From: Pleurotus djamor
Lineage: Eukaryota > Basidiomycota > Agaricomycetes > Agaricales > Pleurotaceae
NCBI GenBank assembly: GCA_029747585.1
Contig: JAPEVF010000009.1
Coordinates: 1-64,000, forward strand
Reading direction: 5' to 3'
Length of the DNA: 64,000 bases
Shown here: piece by piece, positions 51,969 through 62,630 of the stretch
Layout of the letters: the number at the start of each line of letters is the position of its first letter
How positions within the stretch are numbered: position 1 is the first letter of the stretch
The notes under the pieces: model-generated
What the model was told of the DNA's origin: nothing
The model's database searches: none
The model's input: only the letters and a program-made list of their open reading frames with translations
Translations under genes and position numbers: made by a program

Positions 51969-52462
51969 ATGTACGTTGTAAATTTTTTGTATACGGAAGG
52001 ATACCCACTTGGATCATCTCGATGCTTAACCCCGCTGTGATTAAGTGTGATTGAGTGTCTTCAGACGGCTCTNCGTCCTTTCGCTACAATATCATCGAGC
52101 GGGGAGGCATTCCGGGGCTCGGTGACATGGAGGTGGGACGACTCGTCTGAACCCGCGCATACCCCGTTGGGACGGCTCTATTAATAGGGTTTTTGGGTTG
52201 AAACGACGTTAATATATTATCGTCATAAGTATAAGTAGATGATCTTTGAAAGTGAAATCCTAAAAAAGTAACGAGTGTCTAATAGGTATACAAGGATCGC
52301 GTTTCTGTATCTCCGAAACGTGGTGGGTGAATGTACAAGTTTGATATTGTTGATTGTGCGGGGGAAAGGATAGCCCCAAAGAAACCGGAAAGAACAAGTA
52401 GCACATGATACAAGGCCAGAGAAAAGCATGAAGACTGTCTAAACGAGAAACGGAATGCATGA
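51969..52462. other. Convergent 3' spacer
   Basis: AT-rich sequence between the ends of the unknown gene and the lipoyl-fold gene. No supported gene. Confidence 0.45.
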
Positions 52463-53478
52463 TCAAAGCAAAGCGTCGAAATAGTCGCCTCTAGTGTTAG
52501 CTCCTGTACTGAGCAAACTAGAAACGATGGTTCGACGGACGTCAGCAGCAGCGCCCTGGACTTCCTTGATCTGCTCCGGAACAACACCTGGATACGCCCC
52601 ATAACGAGATGAACTATGCATATCACGGAAATGCTTGTTCGCAGTCGGAGATGTGGCGTTATTCAGAAGATGAACGGGAGGATGAGTGGGTGACCTAGGG
52701 CGAGGGGGATTGCTGTTGGATCTGAAAGTAGAAGGTTGCGGCATGGTCTGTGAACGAGTTGGGGTGGTGCGTGTTGGAGAAGCCGTCCTCGAGGAAGGCT
52801 GAGATTGCGTCCTGGTGTGCGATCTGGGGCGGAGGTGGGATGAAAGGTGCTGCCTAGGCATTGGTTGCGGATATCGAGGAGGGGTGGGTACACTCTCAGA
52901 TGACCTCGATTGCATGTTCATGTTAGCAGCGGGGTCTTTCGCCACCAGTGCGAGGATTTGCTCTACCGGAACTCGCTGTGTCCCTGCGGGCACCTGAACT
53001 CGACTGATTAGGAACGTGAAGGGTGGAGATGTGGGGTAAAGCTTACGAGGATCCTGCCCATGATGCCAGGGTTCTCAGCTTCCACGCTGATTCGATAAAT
53101 ATCCGACTCCTGAAAAGGGACATGTTGAGTGAAAACGTGCTAGCAGAGTGGCGTATGCGATGATGAGCTTACGATTTCAAGGATAGCCTCTCCAGCCTTG
53201 AAGGCCTCTCCCTCTTTCTTGAACCAACGAGTGATAGCCCCCTCAGTCATGAGTGGCGACATTGCCGGCATCATGATGGAGTTTTGCAGTACGCGAGAGG
53301 TATGGAGGGCTGACATGGTCGCGCGAGTTGTTAGAACCTAGGGTCCACGCTTAAGAACGAGGAAGGTCCACTCACATCTTTTGATGGGAGACAGCATGTT
53401 GGAACTGGAGGTGGTAGTGGGGCTATGGGCGCTGATAGAGCGGGCGACAGCGAAGGTTCTTAAAGATAGGGAAGTCAT
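52463..53478 (-). CDS. Lipoyl-fold (biotinyl/lipoyl-like) protein lacking the lipoyl lysine
   Basis: A presequence-like N-terminus ([20 protein letters not shown] ... [11 protein letters not shown]) suggests mitochondrial targeting. It is followed by a clear lipoyl-type domain: [35 protein letters not shown], then [20 protein letters not shown], then [14 protein letters not shown]. In PDX1 of this window the matching exon reads [20 protein letters not shown], so the lipoylated Lys is Ile here. There is no E3-binding or acyltransferase domain. The remaining 150 residues are low-complexity (Ser/Pro/Arg/Thr) and end in a possible helix ([20 protein letters not shown]), then GDYFDALL. Three introns; the first is joined at CATGTCAG to keep the frame. 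It cannot carry lipoate at the usual site. A structural or regulatory role in a 2-oxoacid dehydrogenase complex is inference only. Confidence 0.82.
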
Positions 53479-54276
53479 ATAGAATTCGTCAAAGTAAATG
53501 GAGTGAATGTCGGAGTGGGAATCAAATGCAGATACGATGTGAAGGCGATCGTAACCTCAGGTGAATTCTCGTCGTGTCGAATGGAGGGGTTTAGCTTGGT
53601 TGCTCCTCGTAACAAGTATTGATGGTGGGGAAAGACGTTTTGGACCACACGGTCGACCAGCAACGATGCGTCTGGGGAAACCCTGGACGCGAAATCGTGA
53701 ATACTTTATAGCGTTGGCCTAGGGGGCGATGTGGATGCGTTGCCAGAGTGGAGCAACGTTGTCTAGGGAGCCCGAGTTATATGGGCGATGAACTTGGAGA
53801 CGGCGAAAGGGTTTGAACGGAAGCAGCAGTTGGAAGAGGTTTAAAGGTGCGGAAACGAGAGTGCTCTGGATGCTCCGGGTCTAAAGTTAGCAGAGTGAGT
53901 CTGGTGATCTACATTCAGCCTGGAGTCGCCCATTGTGTTCTGTCTTTTCAGGTCTGCCAACAGGCCAGGACAAAAAAGGAAATCCACTGACGTTATGGCA
54001 CGGCTGCTATAGGCCGACTATGCCGGCGCAACAACTTAGAAGCGTCTGTGATTTCCCGCCTGCATACTCGTGCGACGGCGACGAAACTTCGTATCATTTC
54101 TCTGCGGACTGCAAGCCAAGCCCGTCGAGTTCGAAGTCGCCTACGTGACATGAGAAGTAGAAAGTCAATCGCCTGGGCTCTTGGCACAGAGGGTGGCGAT
54201 CGAAGCACCCTGGCGGACTTTTTTGCTACCCCTGGCCATGGACCCTGGTTATACTTCCTCGGCCTCCATCCAGGGA
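53479..54276. other. Spacer between the lipoyl-fold gene and RAD1
   Basis: Promoter of the lipoyl-fold gene and 3' region of RAD1. Open frames here are short and family-less. Confidence 0.45.
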
Positions 54277-55899
54277 CTAAAGTGCTTCTTCCAAAGGCAA
54301 GCACTTGAAGATACGTGTTCATCGTCCAGAAGCCATGCAAACCATGTATAGATAGACTCACTCTGAACTCAATGAACGCATCCGAGCCAGATTTAGCTTT
54401 GCCCTTGGGCGAAGGCGAAGGCATCAAGAACTGCAAGGACATTAACCCTGTAGCATCGATCCTAAGCGAGGTTTTAGTCGAGCTTTGAAGAGCACGAATA
54501 GCTCGCGTGATATGAGCAGTGCGATAGCTATTAGCGAAGTATTAACCGGGTTGTCTTACATCATTTCGCGAGCTCTCACCTAAACGATACACTCTGCTCG
54601 CATTCAAAGGTTTCCAGAACTTCGCGATCGTTCGGGTAATCCATCTTAAGCCAATGCTTCAGCTTATCTTCCTACGCAATTAATTTGAATATGGAACGAA
54701 CCTCTGTCGTACCGAACGTCCCCTCCGCTTGAATGCGAAGCATGGTCTTGGTCATGGAATCCCCGAGGTCAGAGTCCGGGTTTCGCGCGGTGCTTCCTGG
54801 ATTGGTCTGCGGAGGGCCGTCTGGAGATGCGTTTCCGATGAATGTGAGCTTCTCGCAAGATGCATCGAGTTCTGACAGTGCGTCGCCCAGCCAAGACGAC
54901 TAGCCATGGTATCTCAGTCAGCAATCTTGGATAAATGGAGGAGAGCGGAGACAACCTTGAGAATGATTTTGAGGACCCTACGGTGGAGGTAAAAAGCTTG
55001 ACATTCGGCTATGAACGTGGACAGCAATCATAAGGACGTACATGTTATCTGGATCGAAGGGCAACTCTAAATGTGGCTCTGGTTCGTATGTTATTATCTC
55101 GCAAGCCGTGGTGGGACCTTCTGCATCTTCTGCGCTAGAGATAAGGATATTCAGCATGTAATAAATGGGGGGAAGAATATGCCTAAGCTCACATGAGAAG
55201 AGTGAGTGGATGCCCTCCACCTTCGTATGACATTCTCATACCCGTCGTCTTCTCTGATCCCAATGCAAAGTATTGTCCGATCCCACCTGCTGCATTTGCC
55301 TTGGTCCGACCTCGACCTGGTCGTTTTCCGTCTTCATTGGCATCAGAGTTGTCGCTCCCTTCTTCGTCTCCTTGCTTTTTCCATTTCTTGTGAGTTGGCC
55401 CAGACGCGCTTCCCGACGCGGTGCCGAAGATATTCATACATTCTATAAGGGTGTTCAGAGGCACTTCGAAGGCTGCGTTATCTGACTGTTCATCCTGAGA
55501 TAATTGCGATGACGGCAGCGACTCAGGTGAATATGTGTATTCATCAAATATATCTGCGAAGATATACGCGGTAGCTTGATATATGCGCTCTCAGAAGCAT
55601 GCTCGCAATTCTTGGGAGAATTCAACTCACCAAGGAGAGTCCGTGCCTCTTCGACCGTTACAGTAAACCCGCTTGCAGTGACGGTGATAGTAGCACGCTA
55701 TCTAACGTGGGTCAGCCACTGAGAAACTGCATGGAGACGCGACTTGCATTGGCAAAGTTGACCCCTCGAAGCAGGGTAGAAAGATAGCGAATATCGTAGA
55801 CTGAGGCTTTCAAGACCTAAGAGAGGTAAGAGATAAGACCACAAAAATGCTGAAATACTTTACTGGCGGCGTTTGGTGATCCTTATCATTGCTGACCAT
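54277..55899 (-). CDS. RAD1: DNA damage checkpoint clamp subunit RAD1 (9-1-1 complex)
   Basis: PCNA-like subunit that, with Rad9 and Hus1, forms the clamp loaded at damaged DNA to activate the checkpoint kinases. The start MVSNDKDHQTPP is followed by VLKASVYDIRYLSTLLRGVN, FANRATITVTASGFTVTVEE, ARTLLATAYIFADIFDEYTY, FEVPLNTLIECMNIFGTAS, a fungal charged insert, IGQYFALGSEKTTGMRMSYE, CEIITYEPEPHLELPFDPDN, LKIILKSSWLGDALSELDAS, CEKLTFIGNASPDGPPQTNP, RIDATGLMSLQFLMPSP and a final FIEFR-CLPLEEAL. The join FAN-RAT only works with a GC-AG intron (donor GCAAGT, 55698-55747). About eight introns in all. The start lies 97 bases from that of RAI1, which is transcribed the other way. Confidence 0.88.
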
Positions 55900-55996
55900 T
55901 ATTGGCGGTTTGACCTCGCGTACTTATTCGTGATGTCAAGCGGCCTTGGCTCCGCCTCAATAACAAGACAGGGGCCACTGTTTGCCAACTCCATCC

Positions 55997-57545
55997 ATGT
56001 CGAAACGGACGCACGAGGGCGACGACAACGACGAACATGCACATACTTCCAAGCAACCCAGAGTATTTGATTCTGTGGATCCTTCACCACGAGAACCAGC
56101 CAAACTCGAGCTTTCTTACACACGAGAGAGTTCCCAACCCACCAAATCGGTTCCTTTTCAACAACCTACCCAGCTGACGTCGTTTTCATACTCTGAGGAA
56201 CACATTCTTGAATTTACAAACTCGGCCTTGCGATACTTTGTCGATCCACCAATTGGAGCGAAGCTTGGGTACGGATACGATAGGTGGATAAGAAGACCTG
56301 AAGAGAGAGGTCGACTAGATGGGTTGCTGAAGGTGTGGTCAAAGTTTCAGTCGGATAACCCGGGTGCACTAGGAGAGATTGGAGTGGTTGCGTGGAGAGG
56401 CGTAATGACCAAGTGTGTCCGTTTCATTGCCCTTGAACGATGTGCTAACTGGTCATTTCGTTTTTGGTGAGTGAGGATACTGACCGCGCCCTATGAAGAG
56501 CGTGATGGTTGGGACCTCAATGTCATGCTAATCAATGGGACGATGTATTTTGAAGAGCACCTTTCGGAGGAGAAAATCAAGTCCAAGTGAGTGTGTTCAT
56601 GTCATGAATGCAACAAGTAATGTCATTGACACCTTTCCTCTAGAAATGACGTTGAGCCACGGCATCGAATGCAGATGTACTATGGTTATGCATTCGAATC
56701 ATATTGCACATCGGACTCATCACCGACGCGTCCAGCGCAACGAACGCCTTCCATCGCAAATATGGAACATCCGCCTGGTTGGAGCGGCGACGTGAACACA
56801 AACGTTCAATGGTGTAGTGTCGTCAAGACAAAGCTTGGCGACGCAAGAATGGTCATAGGAGGGGAGGTTGACTGTGTACGCGGTGAGTGCCCGTAAAGTC
56901 GATATGCAATTTCCAACTCTCATATCCTTCCTCAGGTAGATATACAAGTCAGACGGACAACTTTGTTGAGCTAAAGACTTCTATGACCATCCGCGGAGCA
57001 AACGATGCAGCCAAATTTGAGAGGTATGCAAAAATGATTTTACATCGCCCTGGAGTAAACGCAGTTTTTCAGGAAACTATTGAAATTCTACTTTCAGTCT
57101 TTCCTCCTTGGTGTGCCTGTGCGTAGTCCCCGATATGGGTCTTTCATGGGGCTCACCCGTTACATAGGAAATTGTTGTCGGATTTCGCACACCTGCGGGT
57201 ATCCTCACGACTGTGCAAACCTTTCGCACCATTGAGATTCCACGCATGATCAGAGGGAAGCCTGGCGCTTGGGATCCAGCATCGTGTTTGGAATGGGGTG
57301 ACAGGTTCCTCCGGACGCTGAGGAGCTTCATCTCTTCCGCTCGAGATCCACCCCCAGGCGCATCACAATCATCGTTCCCGGCTTCGACGCCAGCTACTCA
57401 GGTCTGGCGTGTATGCTTCAAGCCCAAAAGTGGCGTGACCGTTCAACTTCTCGATGAAGCCGCGGTCATGGATGTGGAAGCGGGCGACGAGGAGCGTGTA
57501 GGGTTCTTGCCCAAATGGTATTACGACCAATGTACCGGTGACTAG
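55997..57545 (+). CDS. RAI1: Decapping/pyrophosphohydrolase nuclease RAI1 (DXO family)
   Basis: Partner of the nuclear 5'-3' exonuclease Rat1. It removes incomplete 5' caps and triphosphates from faulty RNA. Motifs in order: SYSEEHILEFTNSALRYFVD and PPIGAKLGYGYDRW near the N-terminus, DGWDLNVMLINGTMYFEEHL, YYGYAFESYC, WCSVVKTKLGDARMVIGGEV with DC (acidic metal-binding residues), NFVELKTSMTIRG (ELK active-site motif), FQSFLLGVPEIVVGFRTPAG, CLEWGDRFLRTL and VWRVCFKPKSGVTVQLLDE. The first 25 residues are acidic and poorly conserved. The start at 55997 (MSKRTHEGDDND) is the first ATG, and the stop is at 57543-57545. Six or so introns. Confidence 0.92.
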
Positions 57546-58076
57546 TAGATTAATCGAAGAAGGGCTTGTACTTACAAACGGACAGCAGGCCATCATGGTT
57601 AAAACAATAATCCGATCTATGCTATCCAGATCTTCAAATTCTACCCTCTGACTCTGGGTCCCTTCGTTTATGATTCCGTGTGGCAGCTTGTATGAAGGCC
57701 TGGGATGCAAACCAAGCGACTATCAGAGCGGAACGTCACCATGGAGAACTCAACATAAGTACCCCACTTCCTGGTTTGGTGGCTCTTCCCCTTTTTGTTC
57801 ACGGCTCCTGCCAGGCTTGTGATGGATCTGCCGCATATTCTGGCAACCATCATCCCGGTTCTTGCACCACGTTGATGAACCTGCCTATCAAGCGTCTATC
57901 AACACCCCATTTTTCACTCGTTTTGGACGAATAGGAAGGACAAGCACGCGCAAAGATCGGAAAACGACTAGCTAGGCCAGAACCCTTGATTTATTGGAGG
58001 TATATCTCTCCAGCCATTGTACCTCTTCATTTAACCCATACCACCAAGACCACAGTTTCAACACGTTCGAGCCCCC
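57546..58076. other. Spacer between RAI1 and the repeat-exon gene
   Basis: No supported coding sequence; it should hold the RAI1 3' end and the promoter of the next gene. An 84-codon open frame (57680-57934) looks unlike any family and is not called. Confidence 0.4.
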
Positions 58077-60632
58077 ATGAGTTCATCATCAGTATGTCAA
58101 GTTGTCCCAATTGGAGTGCTTTGTTCTCAGAGGGTTGACCATATGTCCTTACTCAGAAAAAGGTGAATCCGTCGGTCTTTTAGATCTTGTATCTCGGAGC
58201 AGTTCACACTTGCACGAACAGCCCAAACGACCACCTAAACAGTCCCTCGGAAGCAAGTCCAGCGGTGGGGACAGTCAGCGAAGCCCTCGAACCCTCGCAA
58301 AGCCCACCGCCGCCAGCAGTAACGCTAGAGTTGTGACGGTAAGCCCACTTCGTTGCCACTACATCCGTGAGTTGCTGGGTGCGCCCTCCTCACCCCGCTC
58401 GGGCTTGCGGTCACTTTAGGTATTCCTCTGAACTTCCACGTAACCTCTCACCCCAACTGACGCTGATATTTATTGCTGAGGCGTCAAGCGATCACGATGA
58501 TGCAGACCTCGATGTGGCTACCTTCTTCCGAAGAAACGAGAACATAGATGTTAAACCGCCTCACAGAAGATCAAAGCAGCCTTCGCGCAGTAAGTCTTCA
58601 ATCTATGTGTCTACCTTTGGTCTACCTTTCCTCAATGTCAGATCTCTCCACTCACACATAGGCAGTTCGTATATCTACTATCATACCAAGTTCCATCCAC
58701 ATGATCCTATAAGTAGGTTTCGGGACCTACGATGATGGGAACATGTTTCACCTAGGCGATTTGTTCGGAAAGACCGAGAGCAAAGAAGCAAAGTCGATTT
58801 CTCGGAATCAAGTCGCCGCCGTCGAAAACCTGAGCCTCGGCGGACGTAGTGGAGGCAGGCAGGTTCAATCATCTGCCCGTACTCCTGTTATTGGTCATGT
58901 TGTTGATGACGACGACGAAACCCTTGACGTTGGTGTCTTCTTTCGAAGTAGTGAGAACCAGGAGGTGAAGATGTTTCCCGCAAATTTCCTCTATCTCGTA
59001 TTGACGTCTCTCATCAGAATGATGACACATCACACAGTACGTCTCGAATTACTCGCTGCCCGCTGAATGCCTGATGTCTTTCTTTTCGCTCATGCCAAGG
59101 TGGTTGGTGGTATCCCTTCATTCTAGATTCACCAGTATGACTTGCGACCCAAGGTGGTGTTATCCGTGCAGACAAAGTTGTTGCCGACAAACCCCTCCAT
59201 ACCGTGCTCGGAAGTGGTAAGAAGCAAGAATTCAAGTCAACTAACCGGAAACCAGCCAGGCCTCGTCGTGTCAACGATAATGAGAATTTACACCTTGATG
59301 CCCTCTATGGAACTAATGACGAGGCGGTGGCGGAGTCGCTGACTGTTCCTCAGAATATTCCGTCTCATGGTGCGTCTTGGATGTCTACCCATTCCTACCT
59401 AGTGATTTGAATTCGTCTGTTAAATAGGTGGGTTGCACGCTACATTTATGCAAGAATCAGCTCATGGTAGACCTACCAAGGAGATTCAAGTCATTCCGAC
59501 GGCGAAACCCTCGACGTTGGATCCTTCTTCCGAAACAGCGAAAACACAAAGGTGAAGACCTTTGTCGCAAATTTTCACTTGATGTGTTAATATCCCTGGT
59601 TAAGTTAACATGGCACATGGTAAGCCTTGACTTCCTCATTACCTTCTCGGTTCCTGATAGTCCTCCTCACACAAAGGTGGTTTGTCTTTTCACTTCATCA
59701 AATTTGGCACTGGTATGATCTGTCAACGAAGGAGGTGTTACTCATACAACCGTTGATGAAAGCCCCCATGCCTCGCTCGGGCGCAAGAAGAAAAGGGAAG
59801 TCAAGTCAACCGATCAGAAACCAGCTGGACGTCGCCGTGTCAAGGGCAATGAGAACCTGTACCTCGAGGCTCTCTTTGGACATGATGATACTGAGAAGAA
59901 GGAGCCACCGATCGAACATCAGATCTCTCTGCGACATGGTGTGTCTTAAATTTCTGCTTGTCTCTCCCAACGTGTTGAGTTTTTCTTTGCGCATAGGCGG
60001 TTAGTCCATTTCGATGCTCGGACAGCTTCACCCTTCTGATGTATCTACCAAAGGGGAGCCTAGTTATGTCGAGGACGACGGTTTCGACGTTGGTGGCTTC
60101 TTCCATAGTAGTGAGAACAAAGAGGTGAGCTTGAAGGAAGTCGTCGCCGACGTTACTAATTCTCATTTTGTATGCATAGGATGACTCTTCGTCATCCGCC
60201 AGTATGTCCTCGCGGCCAGATACCAGACACCAAGGCCATTTTGAAGGCGACGAAAGCGACGAAAGCCTTGATGTCGGCGCTTTCTTCAGAAGCAGTGAGG
60301 GGAGAAAAGTCGGACCAGAGAACGCATCTAAGAAACCGAATAAGAGTGTGTTTACATTACATTCAGTCAACCACGTAAATTGACTGTTCTTACCTCCCAG
60401 GAAGCCATATCAGGGCCATAACAAAGACAACCGCACAAGATCCAATCGACAAACCTAAGCCAGAAAAAATGAACGCGTCGCGTATACCCCATCTTCGGAA
60501 GGTGTGTAGTCTCGATATCAACATCCATATGACGTACTGACGACTGTTCGCATGTAGATTGTAGGTTTCTCTGATTCACACCAGCTTTCGCCCCACCGAA
60601 TTCTGACCGCACCTAGGCTGTACGTACCATAG
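58077..60632 (+). CDS. Repeat-exon protein of unknown function with about eight LDVGxFFRxSEN-like units
   Basis: I recognise no family. A short first exon (MSSSS) leads to a basic exon (PKRPPKQSLGSKSSGGDSQR). Each later large exon then carries one or two copies of an acidic/aromatic unit. Clear copies are DADLDVATFFRRNEN, DETLDVGVFFRSSENQE, GETLDVGSFFRNSENTK, DGFDVGGFFHSSENKE and DESLDVGAFFRSSEG. Degenerate copies are NMFHLGDLFGKTESKE, ENLHLDALYGTNDE and ENLYLEALFGHDD. Basic linkers between them (KKREVKSTDQKPAGRRR and KKQEFKSTNRKPARPRR) are also duplicated. Microexons of about 19 and 16 nt fit the phase. The tail ends RILTAPRLYVP at 60632. Some junctions need weak splice sites to stay in frame, so a few units may be decaying. 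Overall very hydrophilic, with basic and acidic blocks, and no signal or membrane segment. A HET-domain gene follows. Confidence 0.55.
58481..60343 (+). repeat. Tandem exon-repeat cluster, about eight units
   Basis: First residues of the aligned motif lie at 58508, 58746, 58923, 59288, 59510, 59857, 60083 and 60267. Two unit types alternate. Type A (LDVG-type) recurs at 58923, 59510 and 60083, spacing 587 and 573. Type B (ENLxLxALxG with its basic linker) recurs at 59288 and 59857, spacing 569. Intron sequence after the A exons is also similar (GTGAAG followed by TTTCCCGCAAATTT or TTTGTCGCAAATTT). The repeated block is therefore genomic, about 570-590 bases long, and not only a protein motif. 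Confidence 0.72.
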
Positions 60633-60779
60633 AGTCTATCCTTTTGGTGATCTTCGTGACCTCACCCGCAGTCATTGATAGCTTTCTTGTGAGACCATCC
60701 TATTCTCTCTTCCGTGCACACCAAGACGCTGATATCTTCAGCCATCTCCCCTACCGTCAAGTACCATGTGTTCAACAAC

Positions 60780-62262
60780 ATGCCTATCAACGTAGTGCGC
60801 GTCAAGGACATGCAGCTCCTTTCACGCGTTGAGCTTCAGAATTCCCTCATAAGCGAGGCTACCGCAATGGTCGAACGCATACCCCAGCGACAGTGGAAAT
60901 CCCTAGACAAAGATTCAGAAGGTGAACCTGAAACGACTATCATTACAATGCTGGTTGAAATGGTCAAGAATCTTGCTCGTTACGCCATACTTTCTCATCG
61001 TTGGGGCGATGATGAACTGGACTACGAAACAATGAAGAGTGGACGATCCAGCTTGGGAAACCGCAAGGGTTACATGAAGGTCCTGGAATTCTCCAAGAAG
61101 GCCAAAGCGTATAACTGTGCGTACATCTGGTTTGATACAGGATGCATCAACAAGCAAAGTAGCTCCGAACTCGAAGAATCCATCCGTTCAATGTATGCGT
61201 GGTACCGAGACGCCGCGGTCTGTATTGTGTACCTTGAAGAAACGGTGAAGCAACTTTCGGGAGGGCCAGATGGAAAGACGGACGATTGGTTTTTCCGCGG
61301 CTGGACACTCCAGGAACTCCTGGCGCCGAAGAGGATGAAGTTTTTCAACTCGGCCTGGGAGGAGATGAATAATCGCGAGTACGATATTGACCGAACAACT
61401 CCCTTCGAAGATTCAACTGTAAATAGAACCTTCCTGACATCCCTCAGCGAAGCCTCAGGTTTGTGTACATCCCTGTTGTGTGGGCACGGACTTGAACATG
61501 TTCCTAGGCGTAAAACCCGTTGGTCGTCTACATGGCTTCGTCCCCGATATCGTTCACGCCCGAGAGGTCCTGCATTGGGCATCCCGTCGTCAGACCAGCC
61601 GGCCGGAGGACATGGCGTATTGCCTCGTCGGCTTGCTTGGTCTCCAGCTACCCATTATATATGGGGAAGGATACCAAGGTGCTTTCTATAGGCTTCAGGC
61701 TGAGGTGATACAGCGATCGGAGGACAGAGGCATTTTCTTTTGGACAGGCACACCGTCCAGCGTAAATTCGATGCTAGCTGCCACTGTCGCTGAATTCCAA
61801 GAGCCTATCCCTTGGGATCACAAGCTCGGTGTTGCCGTGCACGCACACTCTGCTCTCAGTTACGATCCTACCATTACACTCACCAACTTCGGCATCCGGC
61901 TGGTGATTCCAATCTATCCGGTCAAGCTGATTGCTAAACCTCGTTGGAGAGATATTGGGCGAAAACTCACGCTACATGTCACGATTGAGGACCTCGGCTG
62001 CGATGTCCAAATTGCCGCTCTGGTCTCAGATGACCTCCCTATTCATACATACAAGGAAGTCGTCAATACGACATGGTTCATCGGGATACTTGGTAGTGCG
62101 TTCATCACAAACAGAAGTAGCCACACTTTTCTCCCAATCGTCCTCAAACGTCCCAGACCAGAATCAACTAACCGCTATCAGAAATGCTTTACCGAACCCT
62201 TCTTCCTCGACGTCAGCGGCGATCGAGATCTGAAGAATCCTCAGGTTATCTTCGTCAAATAG
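60780..62262 (+). CDS. HET (heterokaryon incompatibility) domain protein
   Basis: HET-domain protein of the type that triggers cell death in fungal non-self recognition; many members have no tested role. It starts MPINVVRVKDMQLLSRVELQ. The HET core includes YAILSHRWGDDELDYETM, KAYNCAYIWFDTGCINKQSS, SIRSMYAWYRDAAVCIVYLE, WFFRGWTLQELLAPKRMKFF and, after one intron near 61459-61505, WASRRQTSRPEDMAYCLVGL then PIIYGEGYQGAFYRLQ, where the GL-Y-GEG block ends the domain. The 150-residue C-terminal region is beta-rich (GVAVHAHSALSYDP, GRKLTLHVTIEDLGCDVQIA) and lacks NACHT, WD40 or ankyrin repeats. The first in-frame ATG is at 60780; an upstream exon is possible. About 478 residues. It lies 150 bases after the repeat-exon gene on the same strand. 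Confidence 0.88.
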
Positions 62263-62630
62263 ACACCCTTTTTCACATGTATTCTATGCCAGCGCCAGAA
62301 TCAAATCTCTGCCAAGTTGAGGCCTTGCCGTCTGAAGTTGAACTGTGATGCCTCGCAAAGCCCTGAATGAGTCACTTCTTGACCGATTACGTAGCCCCTT
62401 TCTTCCCTCCTTGCTCAGTCAGGGACCCACGTGGTTATAGGACATGCGGTGCCTGGATTGATTCCGCTGTACTGCCATTCAGCAATCGTTCCCTTTCCCA
62501 GCCTGCTCCGGAGTACTGTGCAGTGGCAGAGCGTATGACTCTTGTTGACTGGTTTGTCCTGGGAACAAAGAATCCGTACATATATTGAAACTCTCATCCC
62601 AACTAGCCACGCCCGTTGTACTGATGATCC
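62263..62630. other. Spacer between the HET gene and the T5orf172-type gene
   Basis: These 368 bases hold no supported gene; a 73-codon frame (62367-62588) has no family features. Confidence 0.4.

Noticed and set aside
60205..60240. A 33-nt intron (GTATGT ... CCAAG) between two parts of the last repeat exon
   Set aside because: Too short for a fungal intron, and the stretch is open in frame, so it was kept as coding.
58077..62262. Repeat-exon region and HET domain as one fused gene
   Set aside because: The repeat-exon frame ends in a stop at 60630-60632 and the HET protein has its own plausible ATG at 60780. A splice bypassing the stop is possible but not needed.
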